DNA of 37,800 bases, from positions 1 through 37,800 of the forward strand of contig CAOKLO010000032.1 in NCBI GenBank assembly GCA_948469375.1, read 5' to 3'. A model generated the notes under the pieces. That model saw nothing but the letters and a program-made list of their open reading frames with translations, made no database searches and was not told the origin of the DNA. Each line of letters starts with the position of its first letter. Within the stretch, counting starts at the first letter, position 1. Shown piece by piece: positions 23,718 to 32,436 of the stretch. Source of the DNA: an uncultured bacterium (GTDB lineage: Bacteria; Bacillota; Clostridia; Oscillospirales; Oscillospiraceae). The translations under genes and the position numbers were made by a program.

Positions 23718-26172
23718 AACCAATGACGGCCGCTACATCAAGATACTGGAAATTGAGCCGATCAACTTCCTCCTGCGCTCCAACGAGGAGCAATGGGGCA
23801 TCATCTCTACCTTCGCCAGCTGGCTTAAAATATCGCCAATGCGGCTGCAGTTCAAATCTGTTACACGCCGGGCGGACTCGGATAAATATATTGCTGGTCT
23901 GAGGAGGGATCTGGAACAGGAGGAGGTCGCCGCTTGCCGTGCTCTCGGCGAGGGTACGATCCGCTTTATCCGGGAGGAGGGCAGCCGCGAGGCGCTGTCC
24001 CGCCGCTTCTTTCTGATTTTCCAGTATGAGGCGGTGAGCCGCAGGCAGGCGGATGCGGACTACAGCGAGATCTATGCCGCGCTCCAGACTGCGGCGCAGA
24101 ACGCCCGCACCTACTTTGCCCAGTGCGGCAACAGCATTGTCCAGCCCAAGGACGAAGACGCCTTTGTGGCGGAGATCCTGTATATGTACTTCAACCGCCG
24201 CTCCTGTGTGGACGACCCATTTCAAAACCGGCTCAACCGTGTGGTGATGGACGCCATGACGGCAAAGAAGCGTGTCATCGGGATAGACCCGGTCCCAAGG
24301 ATCCGGGCGGTGAACTTTGTCGCGCCCCGCGGGCTTGACCTGACACACGCCGGCTACATCGTCATGGACGGCGCCTACTACACCTATCTCTATATCCGAA
24401 AGAACGGCTTTCCGCAGCAGGTGAGGGGCGGCTGGATGTCCTCCCTCATCAATGCGGGGGAAGGAGTCGATATCGACCTGCATCTGCGGCGTGAGATCCG
24501 CGGCAAGACCATCGACCGGGTGGCGCAGCGTATCCGGCTCAACCGCACCAAGCTGCGGGAACTGCAGGATACCTCCACCGACTATGAGGAACTGGCCGGT
24601 TCCATCCAGGCGGGCTACTACATCAAGCAGGGTCTGTCCAGCCGGAACGAGGATCTATTCTATATGTCGGTATTCATCACCATCTCCGGCGCTTCCTATG
24701 AGGAGCTGGTCTGGCGCAAGCAGCAGATGACCGACCTGATGAAGTCCATGGACATCCAGGTGTCAGACTGCATGTTCCAGCAGGAAGCGGCGCTCCGCTC
24801 CACAATGCCCTTCCTTGCGATAGACGCCAGCCTGGAGCGCAAATCCAAGCGGAATATCCTGACCAGCGGGGCCGCGTCCACCTATATGTTCACCAGTTTT
24901 GAGCTCTCTGACGACAACGGCATCCTGTTGGGCCTCAACCGGCACAACAACTCCCTGTGCATTGTGGACCCGTTCAACACCAAGGTGAACAAGAACGCCA
25001 ACTTCACCATCTGCGGCACATCCGGGGCAGGAAAGACCTACACCATGCAGGTCATGGCCCTGCGGATGCGGATGCGCGGGATCCAATGCTTCATCCTGGC
25101 CCCTCTGAAGGGCCACGAGTTCAAGCGCGCCTGCCATAAAGTCGGCGGCTCCTATATCAAGCTGGCGCCCGGCTCCGCCGCCTGCATCAATGTGATGGAG
25201 ATCCGGCCCACCATCACCCCGGAGATGGAGCTGATCGACGAACTGGATTACAGCGACATCGACTCCATGCTTGCGAAAAAAATACAGCAGCTGATGATCT
25301 TCTTCTCCCTGCTGATCCCCGACATGAGCAACGAGGAGGAGCAGATGCTGGATGAGGCGCTGATCAAGACCTATGCCCAGTTTGGCATCACCCACGACAA
25401 CACCTCGCTCTACACCGACGCCAGCAGGATGGTCATGAAGCCCATGCCCATTCTGGGCGACCTCTACAACAACCTGAAGGACAATACACTGACCACCCGC
25501 CTGGCCACCATCGTCAGCCGGTTCGTCACCGGCAGCGCCCAGAGCTTCAATCAGCAGACCAATGTGAATCTGGACAACAAGTATGTGGTGCTGGATATTT
25601 CTGAGCTCAAGGGGAAGCTGCTCCCGGTAGGCATGATGATCGCGCTGGATTACGTGTGGGACCAGGTCAAGGCCGACCGCACCAAGCGGAAGATGGTCTT
25701 CATAGATGAGATATGGAAGTTGATCGGCGGCGCTGCAAATAAGCAGGCCGCTGAATTTTGTCTGGAGATCTTCAAGATCATCCGCGGCTACGGCGGCGGT
25801 GCCCTGGCTGCCACCCAGGATCTGTCCGACTTCTTCGGCCTGGAGGACGGACGCTACGGCCGGGCGATCCTCAACAACAGCAAGACAAAGATCATCCTGA
25901 ACCTGGAGCCGGACGAGGCGGAATATGTCAAGGATGTGCTGAAGCTCTCCCGCACTGAGCTGCGCAGCATCACTCAGTTTGAGCGCGGCGAGGCGTTGCT
26001 CTCCAGCAACAGCAACAAAGTCCCTGTCATCATCAAAGCCTCCCACGAGGAGCAGCAGATGATCACCACCGACCGGGCGGAACTGGAGGCCATGCTCTCT
26101 GAACTCCAGCAGGTAGCGCAGACTGCGGAACAGAGCGTTATCCCTGCCGGAGCAGACGCTGCAGACCAGTAA
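23593..26172 (+). CDS. virB4: VirB4-family T4SS ATPase
   Basis: 859 residues. An N-terminal VirB4 domain (about 30-420) is followed by a P-loop ATPase domain. Walker A is GTSGAGKT (475-482). Walker B is MVFIDE, with D705-E706, followed by a conserved (A)TQD motif in the LAATQDLSDFF strand. This is the energising ATPase of the mating channel and pairs with the PrgI-like protein upstream, as in Gram-positive MPF systems. The start at 23593 has TAGGAGGG about 12 nt upstream and lies 125 nt inside the PrgI-like gene. Length and motifs are those of a complete protein. Confidence 0.95.
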   Translation: MAGPRPKSAQQQKKRAPLRKRKRLEFVQDFIPLKEIKNGIIETNDGRYIKILEIEPINFLLRSNEEQWGIISTFASWLKISPMRLQFKSVTRRADSDKYIAGLRRDLEQEEVAACRALGEGTIRFIREEGSREALSRRFFLIFQYEAVSRRQADADYSEIYAALQTAAQNARTYFAQCGNSIVQPKDEDAFVAEILYMYFNRRSCVDDPFQNRLNRVVMDAMTAKKRVIGIDPVPRIRAVNFVAPRGLDLTHAGYIVMDGAYYTYLYIRKNGFPQQVRGGWMSSLINAGEGVDIDLHLRREIRGKTIDRVAQRIRLNRTKLRELQDTSTDYEELAGSIQAGYYIKQGLSSRNEDLFYMSVFITISGASYEELVWRKQQMTDLMKSMDIQVSDCMFQQEAALRSTMPFLAIDASLERKSKRNILTSGAASTYMFTSFELSDDNGILLGLNRHNNSLCIVDPFNTKVNKNANFTICGTSGAGKTYTMQVMALRMRMRGIQCFILAPLKGHEFKRACHKVGGSYIKLAPGSAACINVMEIRPTITPEMELIDELDYSDIDSMLAKKIQQLMIFFSLLIPDMSNEEEQMLDEALIKTYAQFGITHDNTSLYTDASRMVMKPMPILGDLYNNLKDNTLTTRLATIVSRFVTGSAQSFNQQTNVNLDNKYVVLDISELKGKLLPVGMMIALDYVWDQVKADRTKRKMVFIDEIWKLIGGAANKQAAEFCLEIFKIIRGYGGGALAATQDLSDFFGLEDGRYGRAILNNSKTKIILNLEPDEAEYVKDVLKLSRTELRSITQFERGEALLSSNSNKVPVIIKASHEEQQMITTDRAELEAMLSELQQVAQTAEQSVIPAGADAADQ

Positions 26173-26207
26173 CCGCCAGACTACAAAACTTGAAAGGAGT
26201 GGAGACA

Positions 26208-26777
26208 ATGGAGTTTCTGACGCCGCTGCGCCGTGAGGAGCAGTTGCATTGTCGCAGAGTCTCGGCAATCAGCAAATTGCTGGCAGAAGCTTCCGGTGCT
26301 TCAGCCCCGGAAGCAATCACTATCTCACAATCCGCAATGTTCCACGACATCGGGAAATCAGCCCTTCCACAAAGGATCTTCCGCTCGCTTGAGCCGCTGT
26401 CACAGCGGGAGCAGAACCTCCTGCGGGCCCACACTTCCATCGGCAAAGAGATCCTGGAGGGCACCGAAACCATCCTCAGCACAGCGTCCATCGTGGCCTA
26501 CCAGCACCATGAGCATTTGGACGGCAGCGGATATTGGGGCCTGCGCGGGCCGGAGATCCACCCGCATGCCAAACTCGTCGCTGTAGCCGATGTGTTCGAT
26601 GCCCTCACCTTCCGCAAAGCGCAATGGAAAGCCGCAGATGTCCAGCGCAGCCTGGAGCAATGCGCTGGTCTCCAGTTAGACGCGGAACTCGTACACCTGC
26701 TGTTATCCAACTTCCGCCGTATGCTGGATACCGGCCAATCTGTAAATGCGTATAGCAAACAAAATACGCATCTATAA
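26208..26777 (+). CDS. Stand-alone HD-GYP domain protein (putative cyclic-di-nucleotide phosphodiesterase)
   Basis: 189 residues, nearly all one HD-GYP domain: H14, the HDIGK motif (H46-D47), a following HTSIG, then HHEHLDGSGYW (H100-H101, D105-G106) and VAVADVFDAL. GYP is here GYW (110), a small deviation. All metal-ligand His/Asp positions I can recognise are present. There is no sensory or receiver domain. The start is ATG 26208, with GAAAGGAG 8 nt upstream, in preference to an in-frame TTG at 26190. It lies between VirB4 and a run of ICE accessory genes, so it may link transfer to c-di-GMP or a related nucleotide; this link is inference. Confidence 0.85.
   Translation: MEFLTPLRREEQLHCRRVSAISKLLAEASGASAPEAITISQSAMFHDIGKSALPQRIFRSLEPLSQREQNLLRAHTSIGKEILEGTETILSTASIVAYQHHEHLDGSGYWGLRGPEIHPHAKLVAVADVFDALTFRKAQWKAADVQRSLEQCAGLQLDAELVHLLLSNFRRMLDTGQSVNAYSKQNTHL
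26746..26771. promoter_or_regulatory. Perfect dyad ATGCGTAT-N10-ATACGCAT
   Basis: An 8-bp perfect inverted repeat (26746-26753 and 26764-26771) straddles the stop region of the HD-GYP gene, 44 bp before the next start. The spacing of 18 bp centre-to-centre is compatible with a dimeric repressor operator or a small mRNA hairpin. No clear promoter was found with it. ATACGCAT also occurs once inside the first plus-strand gene (3210-3217). Confidence 0.35.
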
Positions 26778-26814
26778 GCACAATACTCATTTTGACAGGA
26801 ACGAGGTGACCACC

Positions 26815-27357
26815 ATGCTATTGCAAGAAGAGCAGCACATCATACGCTGGCTGACCCAATACGGGGCTCTGGCCAAGACGCAGGTGATTCGCCTGCTCAA
26901 AGACCAGCCTCCCAACAAGGCGGAGCGGATCATCCGCCGGCTCAAGCGGGAACTGATGATCTCCGATGTGGCCGGCGGCTACTATGTTGGGATCGATCCC
27001 CTGACGCAGCCAGATCAGCGTATCATCCTGGCTGTCTGGGTTCTGCTGGAGTTCATTGATCGGGTCGATCCCATGGCCCACTACCCGGCAACCTATCCGT
27101 CCCAGCTTTTCTTCCTCAAGGAAGATACCGGCTATGAGATCGTGGTGCTTTATGACGGGGAGCAGCACCTGGCCCGCCTGCTTCAGCCGCAGGAGGAGTT
27201 GAAATACATCTTTGTGCTCCCGCACATCGCCATGGCGCAGGAAATGATATTGCCTCCGGCGCCCTGCCTGTTTGCCACCGTGGACTATGCCGGTCAGGAA
27301 ATACCGACAGTCCGCTTTTATACAGAAGAGGAGGGCCAGCGGAATGCCACGCTCTGA
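26815..27357 (+). CDS. ICE accessory protein with N-terminal winged helix (DUF5697-like)
   Basis: 180 residues. Residues 1-60 (EEQHIIRWLTQYGALAKTQV, then KAERIIRRLKRELMI) look like a winged helix-turn-helix of the replication-relaxation type. The rest is an alpha/beta domain (IVVLYDGEQHLARLL, YIFVLPHIAMAQEM). It resembles, from memory, the DUF5697 family found in Clostridia conjugative elements; this was not searched. The start is ATG 26815 with ACGAGGTGA upstream. The end overlaps the next gene by 14 nt. A DNA-related role is inferred from the wHTH only. Confidence 0.6.
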   Translation: MLLQEEQHIIRWLTQYGALAKTQVIRLLKDQPPNKAERIIRRLKRELMISDVAGGYYVGIDPLTQPDQRIILAVWVLLEFIDRVDPMAHYPATYPSQLFFLKEDTGYEIVVLYDGEQHLARLLQPQEELKYIFVLPHIAMAQEMILPPAPCLFATVDYAGQEIPTVRFYTEEEGQRNATL

Positions 27358-28033
27358 TTTTGCGGAGTGCCTTGCCGCTGCCCGGCGGCGCCTCAACCGC
27401 GCCAATGCGGAATTTGTCCGAACAGAGCAGCTGGCTGCGCAGAAGGACATGCCGGGGGCGTTTGGTTCCGCCTTTGTTTTCGAGGCGGAAGTAGAACGGC
27501 TGGCGCTGCTGGCGCGGGTCCTGCCCGCCTACACGGGGCATCCGCGGGCGATGGAACTGATGGAGCAGACGATGGAGGGGACGATCCCGGTGGAGATGGG
27601 CTATGGGGCGCGGGGCTGGTTCTGCCTGCGCATACCGGCCCTGCTGCCCAAAAAGAGCAGCGGTTCCCCAACCTATATCCAGGAATACCTCTATCCAGCA
27701 ATGCGAAGATTCTTCGCTGGAAAGCCACCTACCCACTACTTTGACTGCGTATTGGCTTACCGGCACGTTTATGATCAGGGCAGGCCGGAACGCGCCTGCC
27801 GCGACCACGATAATATCGAACAGAACATGGTCACGGACATTGTGGCCCTGTATCTGCTGCCTGACGACGCCCCGCTCCGCTGCGCCCACTACTACTGCAG
27901 CACCATGGGGAGCGAGGATCAGACGGAGGTGTATGTGATCCCAAAGGAGTTGTTTCCCTGCTGGCTGGAAGCAGAAAAAACGAACGATCTGAAGGAGGAA
28001 AAGCTGTATGAAAACCGGCCGATTCAGCGTTAA
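27344..28033 (+). CDS. ICE accessory protein of unknown function (DUF6100-like)
   Basis: 229 residues. The start at 27344 has GAGGAGGGCC about 6-14 nt upstream and overlaps the previous gene by 14 nt. The N-terminus is a charged helix (DFAECLAAARRRLNRANAEF). The centre has YIQEYLYPAMRRFF and VLAYRHVYD; the later part reads DHDNIEQNMVTDIVALYLLP, an acidic helix and strand. The general look matches DUF6100-type proteins of Clostridia ICEs, from memory. No enzymatic motif is evident. It overlaps the following 64-residue gene by 26 nt, consistent with co-translation. Confidence 0.6.
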   Translation: MPRSDFAECLAAARRRLNRANAEFVRTEQLAAQKDMPGAFGSAFVFEAEVERLALLARVLPAYTGHPRAMELMEQTMEGTIPVEMGYGARGWFCLRIPALLPKKSSGSPTYIQEYLYPAMRRFFAGKPPTHYFDCVLAYRHVYDQGRPERACRDHDNIEQNMVTDIVALYLLPDDAPLRCAHYYCSTMGSEDQTEVYVIPKELFPCWLEAEKTNDLKEEKLYENRPIQR

Positions 28034-28202
28034 AAAGATGGGTACGAAAGGGCCTTTTTTGAAGCCTTTTACACACACACATTCCAACCGCCGGAAAATC
28101 CTTGCAAAACCAGGGCGGAAACGCCAGCCGGAGCAGCCGGTTTTCGGCAAAGAGAGTTCCACCGTTGCCGAAAATACCAGCAATTCGGAGGATGCGTCAT
28201 AA
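28008..28202 (+). CDS. Small basic protein, unknown function
   Basis: 64 residues. The start at 28008 has AAGGAGG about 9-15 nt upstream, and the stop TAA shares its last A with the next ATG (TAATG at 28200-28204), so signals at both ends support a real gene. The first 40 residues are rich in Lys/Arg (MKTGRFSVKKMGTKGPF, then NRRKILAKPGRKR). The tail is acidic and polar. It could be a nucleic-acid-binding or adaptor peptide. No family recognised. Confidence 0.55.
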   Translation: MKTGRFSVKKMGTKGPFLKPFTHTHSNRRKILAKPGRKRQPEQPVFGKESSTVAENTSNSEDAS

Positions 28203-29365
28203 TGGTCACGCTGCGCCCTGGCAGCCATGTCTGGCGGCTCCTCACGGTGCTGTCCGCAGCCGGAGAGTTTCCCGCCCAGTCCCTGCACCTGCTGGGGAGC
28301 GGGCGGACTCTTGAAAAGCTGGTGCATCGGTTGGAGCTGCCCCAGGAGGTTCGGTCGCCGGCCGGCGCTGTTCTTGGCACATATAAGCTGCTCACTGTGA
28401 GCGGCCGGCGGGAGAGGCGCACCATCCGTCTCTGCAAAGGGGCGCTTCCCCTCCTCCAGTCCCTGCACCCGGCAGCCCTCAGCAATTATCTGGCTATGTA
28501 CGGCGCATACCGCTTTTCCAGCAATGACGCGCATGTCCAGCGAAATCATCGGGTCGCCGAGGCATTGGCGCTCTGTCTGGGCGCTGGCGCTGAGGTTCGC
28601 CCCTACTCCCTGCCGCCATTACAGAAACAGGAGATACGCCAGGTCGTGCCCGACAGCCCCTGCTTTTATATTGCCCGCAGCCTGAAAAGGCTGGACAGCA
28701 CAGAAATGAACAAGACCATCTTCACCAGACTGACGGGCGCGCTGTTTTGTCCGGATATCTGTTACGCCGTTTACAATGCCCGGGGATCGGTCATGAAGTG
28801 GAGCGGGATGGGCGAGTTCAAGACCGCCAACCATCTCACTGAGCTGGCCAGGATGAACGCGGGCATCCCCCAGGCCGGCCATGCGCTCCTTCTGGGGGAG
28901 TGCATGGATATCGCACTCCAGACCCTGCTGGAATCAGACAAGAGCAAGAGGATGGAACTGCGCTTTGACCGGATCTACCAGCATATCCACTATATCCCCA
29001 TGAATGAGTTGGGGATACGTCTGCTGCGGATCCTTATGCTCCCAGATTGGAATGAGCAGATGCTGTCCGTCGCATTTCCGCCGGAATGGAGGCTGTTGAC
29101 CCCCACCAGCATGGAATGTGACGCACAGCGGGACGGGAGCCTCATCCTCTCCCACCTCGACGGTGACATTGCCCGACTTGTCCGGCTGCGCCAGGCGCTG
29201 GAGAACACGCAGATCCCCTTCGAGATCCTGTGCTTCCCCTGGCAATCTGCGTTTCTGCACGGCTATCTGGGCAGTCGCGTCCAACTCCGGGAAATTGACT
29301 TGGGGATGTTGGAGTCCGCGCTGGGGCTTGTCACATCGGAAACAGATGCGGGACTGTGCGAATAG
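28202..29365 (+). CDS. ICE accessory protein with N-terminal wHTH-like region, replication-relaxation-like (putative)
   Basis: 387 residues, translationally coupled to the preceding small gene (TAATG). GGAGG lies about 12 nt upstream. Residues about 8-95 (HVWRLLTVLSAAGEFPAQSL, then a beta-hairpin and GALPLLQSLHP) resemble a winged helix. The middle (YIARSLKRLDSTEMNKTIFT, then LTGALFCPDICYAVYNARGS) and C-terminal part (ALENTQIPFEILCFPWQSAF) have alternating strands and helices, like replication-relaxation-type proteins. No catalytic motif is assigned. This is weak resemblance; treat as unknown ICE protein. Confidence 0.55.
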   Translation: MVTLRPGSHVWRLLTVLSAAGEFPAQSLHLLGSGRTLEKLVHRLELPQEVRSPAGAVLGTYKLLTVSGRRERRTIRLCKGALPLLQSLHPAALSNYLAMYGAYRFSSNDAHVQRNHRVAEALALCLGAGAEVRPYSLPPLQKQEIRQVVPDSPCFYIARSLKRLDSTEMNKTIFTRLTGALFCPDICYAVYNARGSVMKWSGMGEFKTANHLTELARMNAGIPQAGHALLLGECMDIALQTLLESDKSKRMELRFDRIYQHIHYIPMNELGIRLLRILMLPDWNEQMLSVAFPPEWRLLTPTSMECDAQRDGSLILSHLDGDIARLVRLRQALENTQIPFEILCFPWQSAFLHGYLGSRVQLREIDLGMLESALGLVTSETDAGLCE

Positions 29366-29377
29366 GGAGGAGTTATC

Positions 29378-29950
29378 ATGACGCAGGAACAGAGCAAAGC
29401 ATTGGACGCCCTCCGCCAGTTGATTGTCTATTACAAAATCGGATGGAGGGCAGGCTGCGGATATACCAGGAATAAGCAGCTTGTACATCTCACCATGCTA
29501 CAGGCGCAGACCGCCCTTCGGTACGAAGTCCCCATCGGGATCCGCAGCACAAATCCTGATGTAATAGGCAGTCCAGACCGGAAATCATTACGGTACATCA
29601 CCATTACCAACACGGAGCAGTTGATGCGGTGGACATCTTATCCAGATATGGATGCACTGCCTTCCATTCATGCGGAACTTCCGCGGCATATTCAGCAGCG
29701 GCTGCGGGAATACATCCTGCAGATCATGGAGATAGAGTTCCCGGAGCAGTTGCCTGCCCAAAAGCCTGCTGCGCCGCTTCTCGGTGCAGGGGGCGATATC
29801 TACAATCTGCTTTGTATTGCCAACCGCACCTTACGCAGAGCGGGACAGCCAGAACAAGCGGAGCAAATGTGGCGTCTTGTTCTGACCAGCAGCAGTTACT
29901 TTCAAGCGCTGTCCATTATTGGTGAATTTGTTGATTTTGATGAAGCATAG
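29378..29950 (+). CDS. Hypothetical ICE protein
   Basis: 190 residues. The start at 29378 has GGGAGGAG 7-8 nt upstream; the gene follows the previous stop by 12 nt, so it is in the same operon. The N-terminus (QSKALDALRQLIVYYKIGW) is helical. The centre contains RSTNPDVIGSPDRKSLRYIT. The C-terminal half ends in two helices (ICIANRTLRRAG-like and SSSYFQALSIIGEFVDF). No domain recognised. It precedes a 59-nt gap and the PC4-like gene. Confidence 0.6.
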   Translation: MTQEQSKALDALRQLIVYYKIGWRAGCGYTRNKQLVHLTMLQAQTALRYEVPIGIRSTNPDVIGSPDRKSLRYITITNTEQLMRWTSYPDMDALPSIHAELPRHIQQRLREYILQIMEIEFPEQLPAQKPAAPLLGAGGDIYNLLCIANRTLRRAGQPEQAEQMWRLVLTSSSYFQALSIIGEFVDFDEA

Positions 29951-30009
29951 CCATAAATTTTTGCTGTCAGGCAGCCAATAACACTACAAAAGGAAGGAGG
30001 GATCAAGTT

Positions 30010-30240
30010 GTGAGGGATATACAAAGCGAAATCATCCATGAGATTGCTGTGTTGGGTGAGAGCAGCAGCGGCTACACAAAAGAGATCAACCTCATATCCT
30101 GGAACGGCGCAAAACCGAAATACGATATCCGGAGCTGGTCGCCTGGCCGTGAGAAATGCGGTAAGGGCATAACGCTGACAGAGGAAGAAGCAAAAAGGCT
30201 GCTTTTAGCCCTGCAAAGCATATTCCTCAATTTGACATAG
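30010..30240 (+). CDS. PC4/YdbC-family ssDNA-binding protein
   Basis: 76 residues with the PC4/YdbC layout: KEINLISWNGAKPKYDIRSW, a charged turn, GKGITLTEEEAK and a C-terminal dimerisation helix (RLLLALQSIFLN). Proteins of this type bind single-stranded DNA with little sequence preference, which suits a plasmid-transfer or replication role next to the coupling ATPase. The start is GTG 30010, with AAGGAAGGAGGG about 8 nt upstream. Family recognition is by motif; function on this element is inferred. Confidence 0.8.
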   Translation: MRDIQSEIIHEIAVLGESSSGYTKEINLISWNGAKPKYDIRSWSPGREKCGKGITLTEEEAKRLLLALQSIFLNLT

Positions 30241-30291
30241 GCGGCCCGGCTCCTGAGCATTTTGTCTATCCTGTTATGAGGAGGTTTCTAT

Positions 30292-32337
30292 GTGAAATCA
30301 AATCGTGTAAGAACGGCCGGTATCGTGCTGGCTGTGGCGCTGGGCCTGGCGTTGTTGTTCTATTTGGGCGGATTCATTTGCCAGATCCATCTCAATTATG
30401 TGCAGTGGATGTCGGATGGAGGCATTACGGGCAAGACAGCGATGGCTCCGGTCAGAACCGGCTTACTGGACTGTTGGGCGAGCGGGTTCTCCTTTACCGG
30501 CCTCAAGTATGACCTTCTGATCATTGTCCTGGCTGTCAGCGTCTATGCCTTTTTCCGGCTCCAGGACAGGTTTGGCAGCAAGGATCGGGACGCCCGCAAT
30601 TTCTCCCGCAGCAAGCGCGGCACCTATGGCACGGCAGGCTGGATGAGCGATCAGGAGATGCGCACCATCCTGGAGGTGGCCAGCCCGGGCAAGGCCAGAG
30701 GCATCATACTGGGCCAGAACGAACACGGCTCCGTCATCTGCCTGCCGGAGAACACCAGACTCAACAAGCACATCGCCGTGTTCGGCGCCAGCGGGACGAT
30801 GAAGTCCCGCGGTGTGATCCGCCCAGCCCTGTTCCAATGCATCCGCCGCGGGGAGTCCGTGGTCGTGTCGGATCCCAAGTCCGAGATGTACGCGGATACT
30901 GTGGAGCTGTTCCGGAAAAACGGGTATGCTGTCCGCGTTTACAACCTGCTCAAACCGGAGCTAAGCGACTCCTGGAACTGTATGTTCGACCTGGGCGGCG
31001 ATACCCTGATGGCCCAGGTGCTCACAGATGTGATCATCTCCAATACCCGCGGTGGAGAAAAGGGCGACCACTTCTGGGATAACGGCGAATCCAATCTGCT
31101 TAAAAGCCTGATCCTCTATGTGGATCTGGACGCCAGCCGCACGCCGGAGGAGCGGAACCTGCCCGCCGTATACCAGATGCTGACCCAGAACTCGGAAAAA
31201 CAGCTCACAGCCCTCTTTGACCGGCTGCCCATGAGCCATCCCGCAAAGGCCCCCTACAGCCTGTTCAGCCAGGGCAGCGATACGGTGCGCGCCGGTATCA
31301 TACTGGGCCTGGGCACCCGGCTCCAGGTGCTGCAGAGCGAGGCGGTACGGCAGATCACCCGCCGCTCCGACATCGACCTGACAGAGCCAGGCAAGACCAA
31401 GTGCATATACTATATCATCCTGGACGACCAGAACTCCTCCCTGGAGTTTCTCTCGTCCCTTTTCTTTGCCTTTCTGTTCATCAAACTGGTTCGGTACGCC
31501 GACAGTATGCCGGATCAGCGGTGCAAAGTGCCGGTCAACATCATCCTGGATGAGATGAACAATATCGGCATCATACCGGATTTCGGGCGGCGTCTGAGTA
31601 CCGTTCGGTCCCGGGCGCTGCAGATCCTTATGGCCTGCCAGTCCTTACCCCAGCTCCAGAACCGCTATCCCAACAACCTTTGGGCAGAGCTTGTGGGCAA
31701 TGCGGACACACAGCTCATGCTGGGCTGCACAGACGATGTCTCAGCGGAGTATTTCAGCAGCCGCAGCGGCGACATGACGGTGGAAGTAAACTCCACTATG
31801 ACCACACGGCAGAGCATCGCGGTAGCCCAGGTCATCCCGCAGTACCGCTACTCCGAGGGATTGGGCCGCCGTCGGCTGCTTACCCCGGACGAGGTGCTGC
31901 GCCTCCCCAATGATGAGCTGCTGATCATCATCCGCGGCCAAAAGGTGTTGCGGGCCAGGAAATTTGACTACACAGGCCACCCATACGCAAAGGACTGTGT
32001 GAAGGCAAGCATCCTGGACTACAAATCAAGCCACAGCCCCCCGTTGGAGCCGGAGATCATTCCAGAAAGGGCGGCGTCCAAAGAGGAGAAACCGGCCAAA
32101 GCGGAGGAGCAGCATACCGCTGCGCTGCATACAGCAAAGCCGCCGGCGCCGCCCGCTAAAAAGGAGGATGTCCCCAAGCCCGCCGGTGAAAAGCCCCGCC
32201 AGGCCGCATCCGAGTCTCCAGCGGCGCCGCCTGCTCCGGCAGAGCCTGCCCAGCAGCAGACGCCGCCAGCACAGCCTAAACCAGCCCGGCGTCCGAAAAC
32301 CCTCTACGAGAGTTCCCGGCCTCCGGCCGATTTTTGA
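30292..32337 (+). CDS. virD4: VirD4/TraG-family T4SS coupling protein
   Basis: 681 residues. Two N-terminal transmembrane helices (about 9-30 and 75-93) are followed by the coupling ATPase domain (about 130-580). Walker A is GASGTMKS (165-172), where Met replaces the usual Gly before the Lys (M170, K171). Walker B is NIILDE (D420-E421). Other features are VVVSDPKSEMY and FGRRLSTVRSRALQILMACQ, typical of TraG/VirD4. The last 95 residues are Pro/Ala/Lys-rich and probably disordered. The start is GTG 30292, with GAGGAGG 7 nt upstream. It should connect the relaxase-DNA complex to the channel, though no relaxase is in this window. Confidence 0.93.
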   Translation: MKSNRVRTAGIVLAVALGLALLFYLGGFICQIHLNYVQWMSDGGITGKTAMAPVRTGLLDCWASGFSFTGLKYDLLIIVLAVSVYAFFRLQDRFGSKDRDARNFSRSKRGTYGTAGWMSDQEMRTILEVASPGKARGIILGQNEHGSVICLPENTRLNKHIAVFGASGTMKSRGVIRPALFQCIRRGESVVVSDPKSEMYADTVELFRKNGYAVRVYNLLKPELSDSWNCMFDLGGDTLMAQVLTDVIISNTRGGEKGDHFWDNGESNLLKSLILYVDLDASRTPEERNLPAVYQMLTQNSEKQLTALFDRLPMSHPAKAPYSLFSQGSDTVRAGIILGLGTRLQVLQSEAVRQITRRSDIDLTEPGKTKCIYYIILDDQNSSLEFLSSLFFAFLFIKLVRYADSMPDQRCKVPVNIILDEMNNIGIIPDFGRRLSTVRSRALQILMACQSLPQLQNRYPNNLWAELVGNADTQLMLGCTDDVSAEYFSSRSGDMTVEVNSTMTTRQSIAVAQVIPQYRYSEGLGRRRLLTPDEVLRLPNDELLIIIRGQKVLRARKFDYTGHPYAKDCVKASILDYKSSHSPPLEPEIIPERAASKEEKPAKAEEQHTAALHTAKPPAPPAKKEDVPKPAGEKPRQAASESPAAPPAPAEPAQQQTPPAQPKPARRPKTLYESSRPPADF

Positions 32338-32436
32338 CCCCGCATATAGCGAAGTTTCCTGTTGGCGAACGGTGTCCTTCTAAACGGAGGGCGCTTTATT
32401 CGTAATATAAAAACATTTTGAAGGAGGACTATAATC

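Noticed and set aside
26792-26797. TTGACA as a -35 box before the gene at 26815.
   Set aside because: The matching -10 position would fall on the start codon and has no -10-like sequence.
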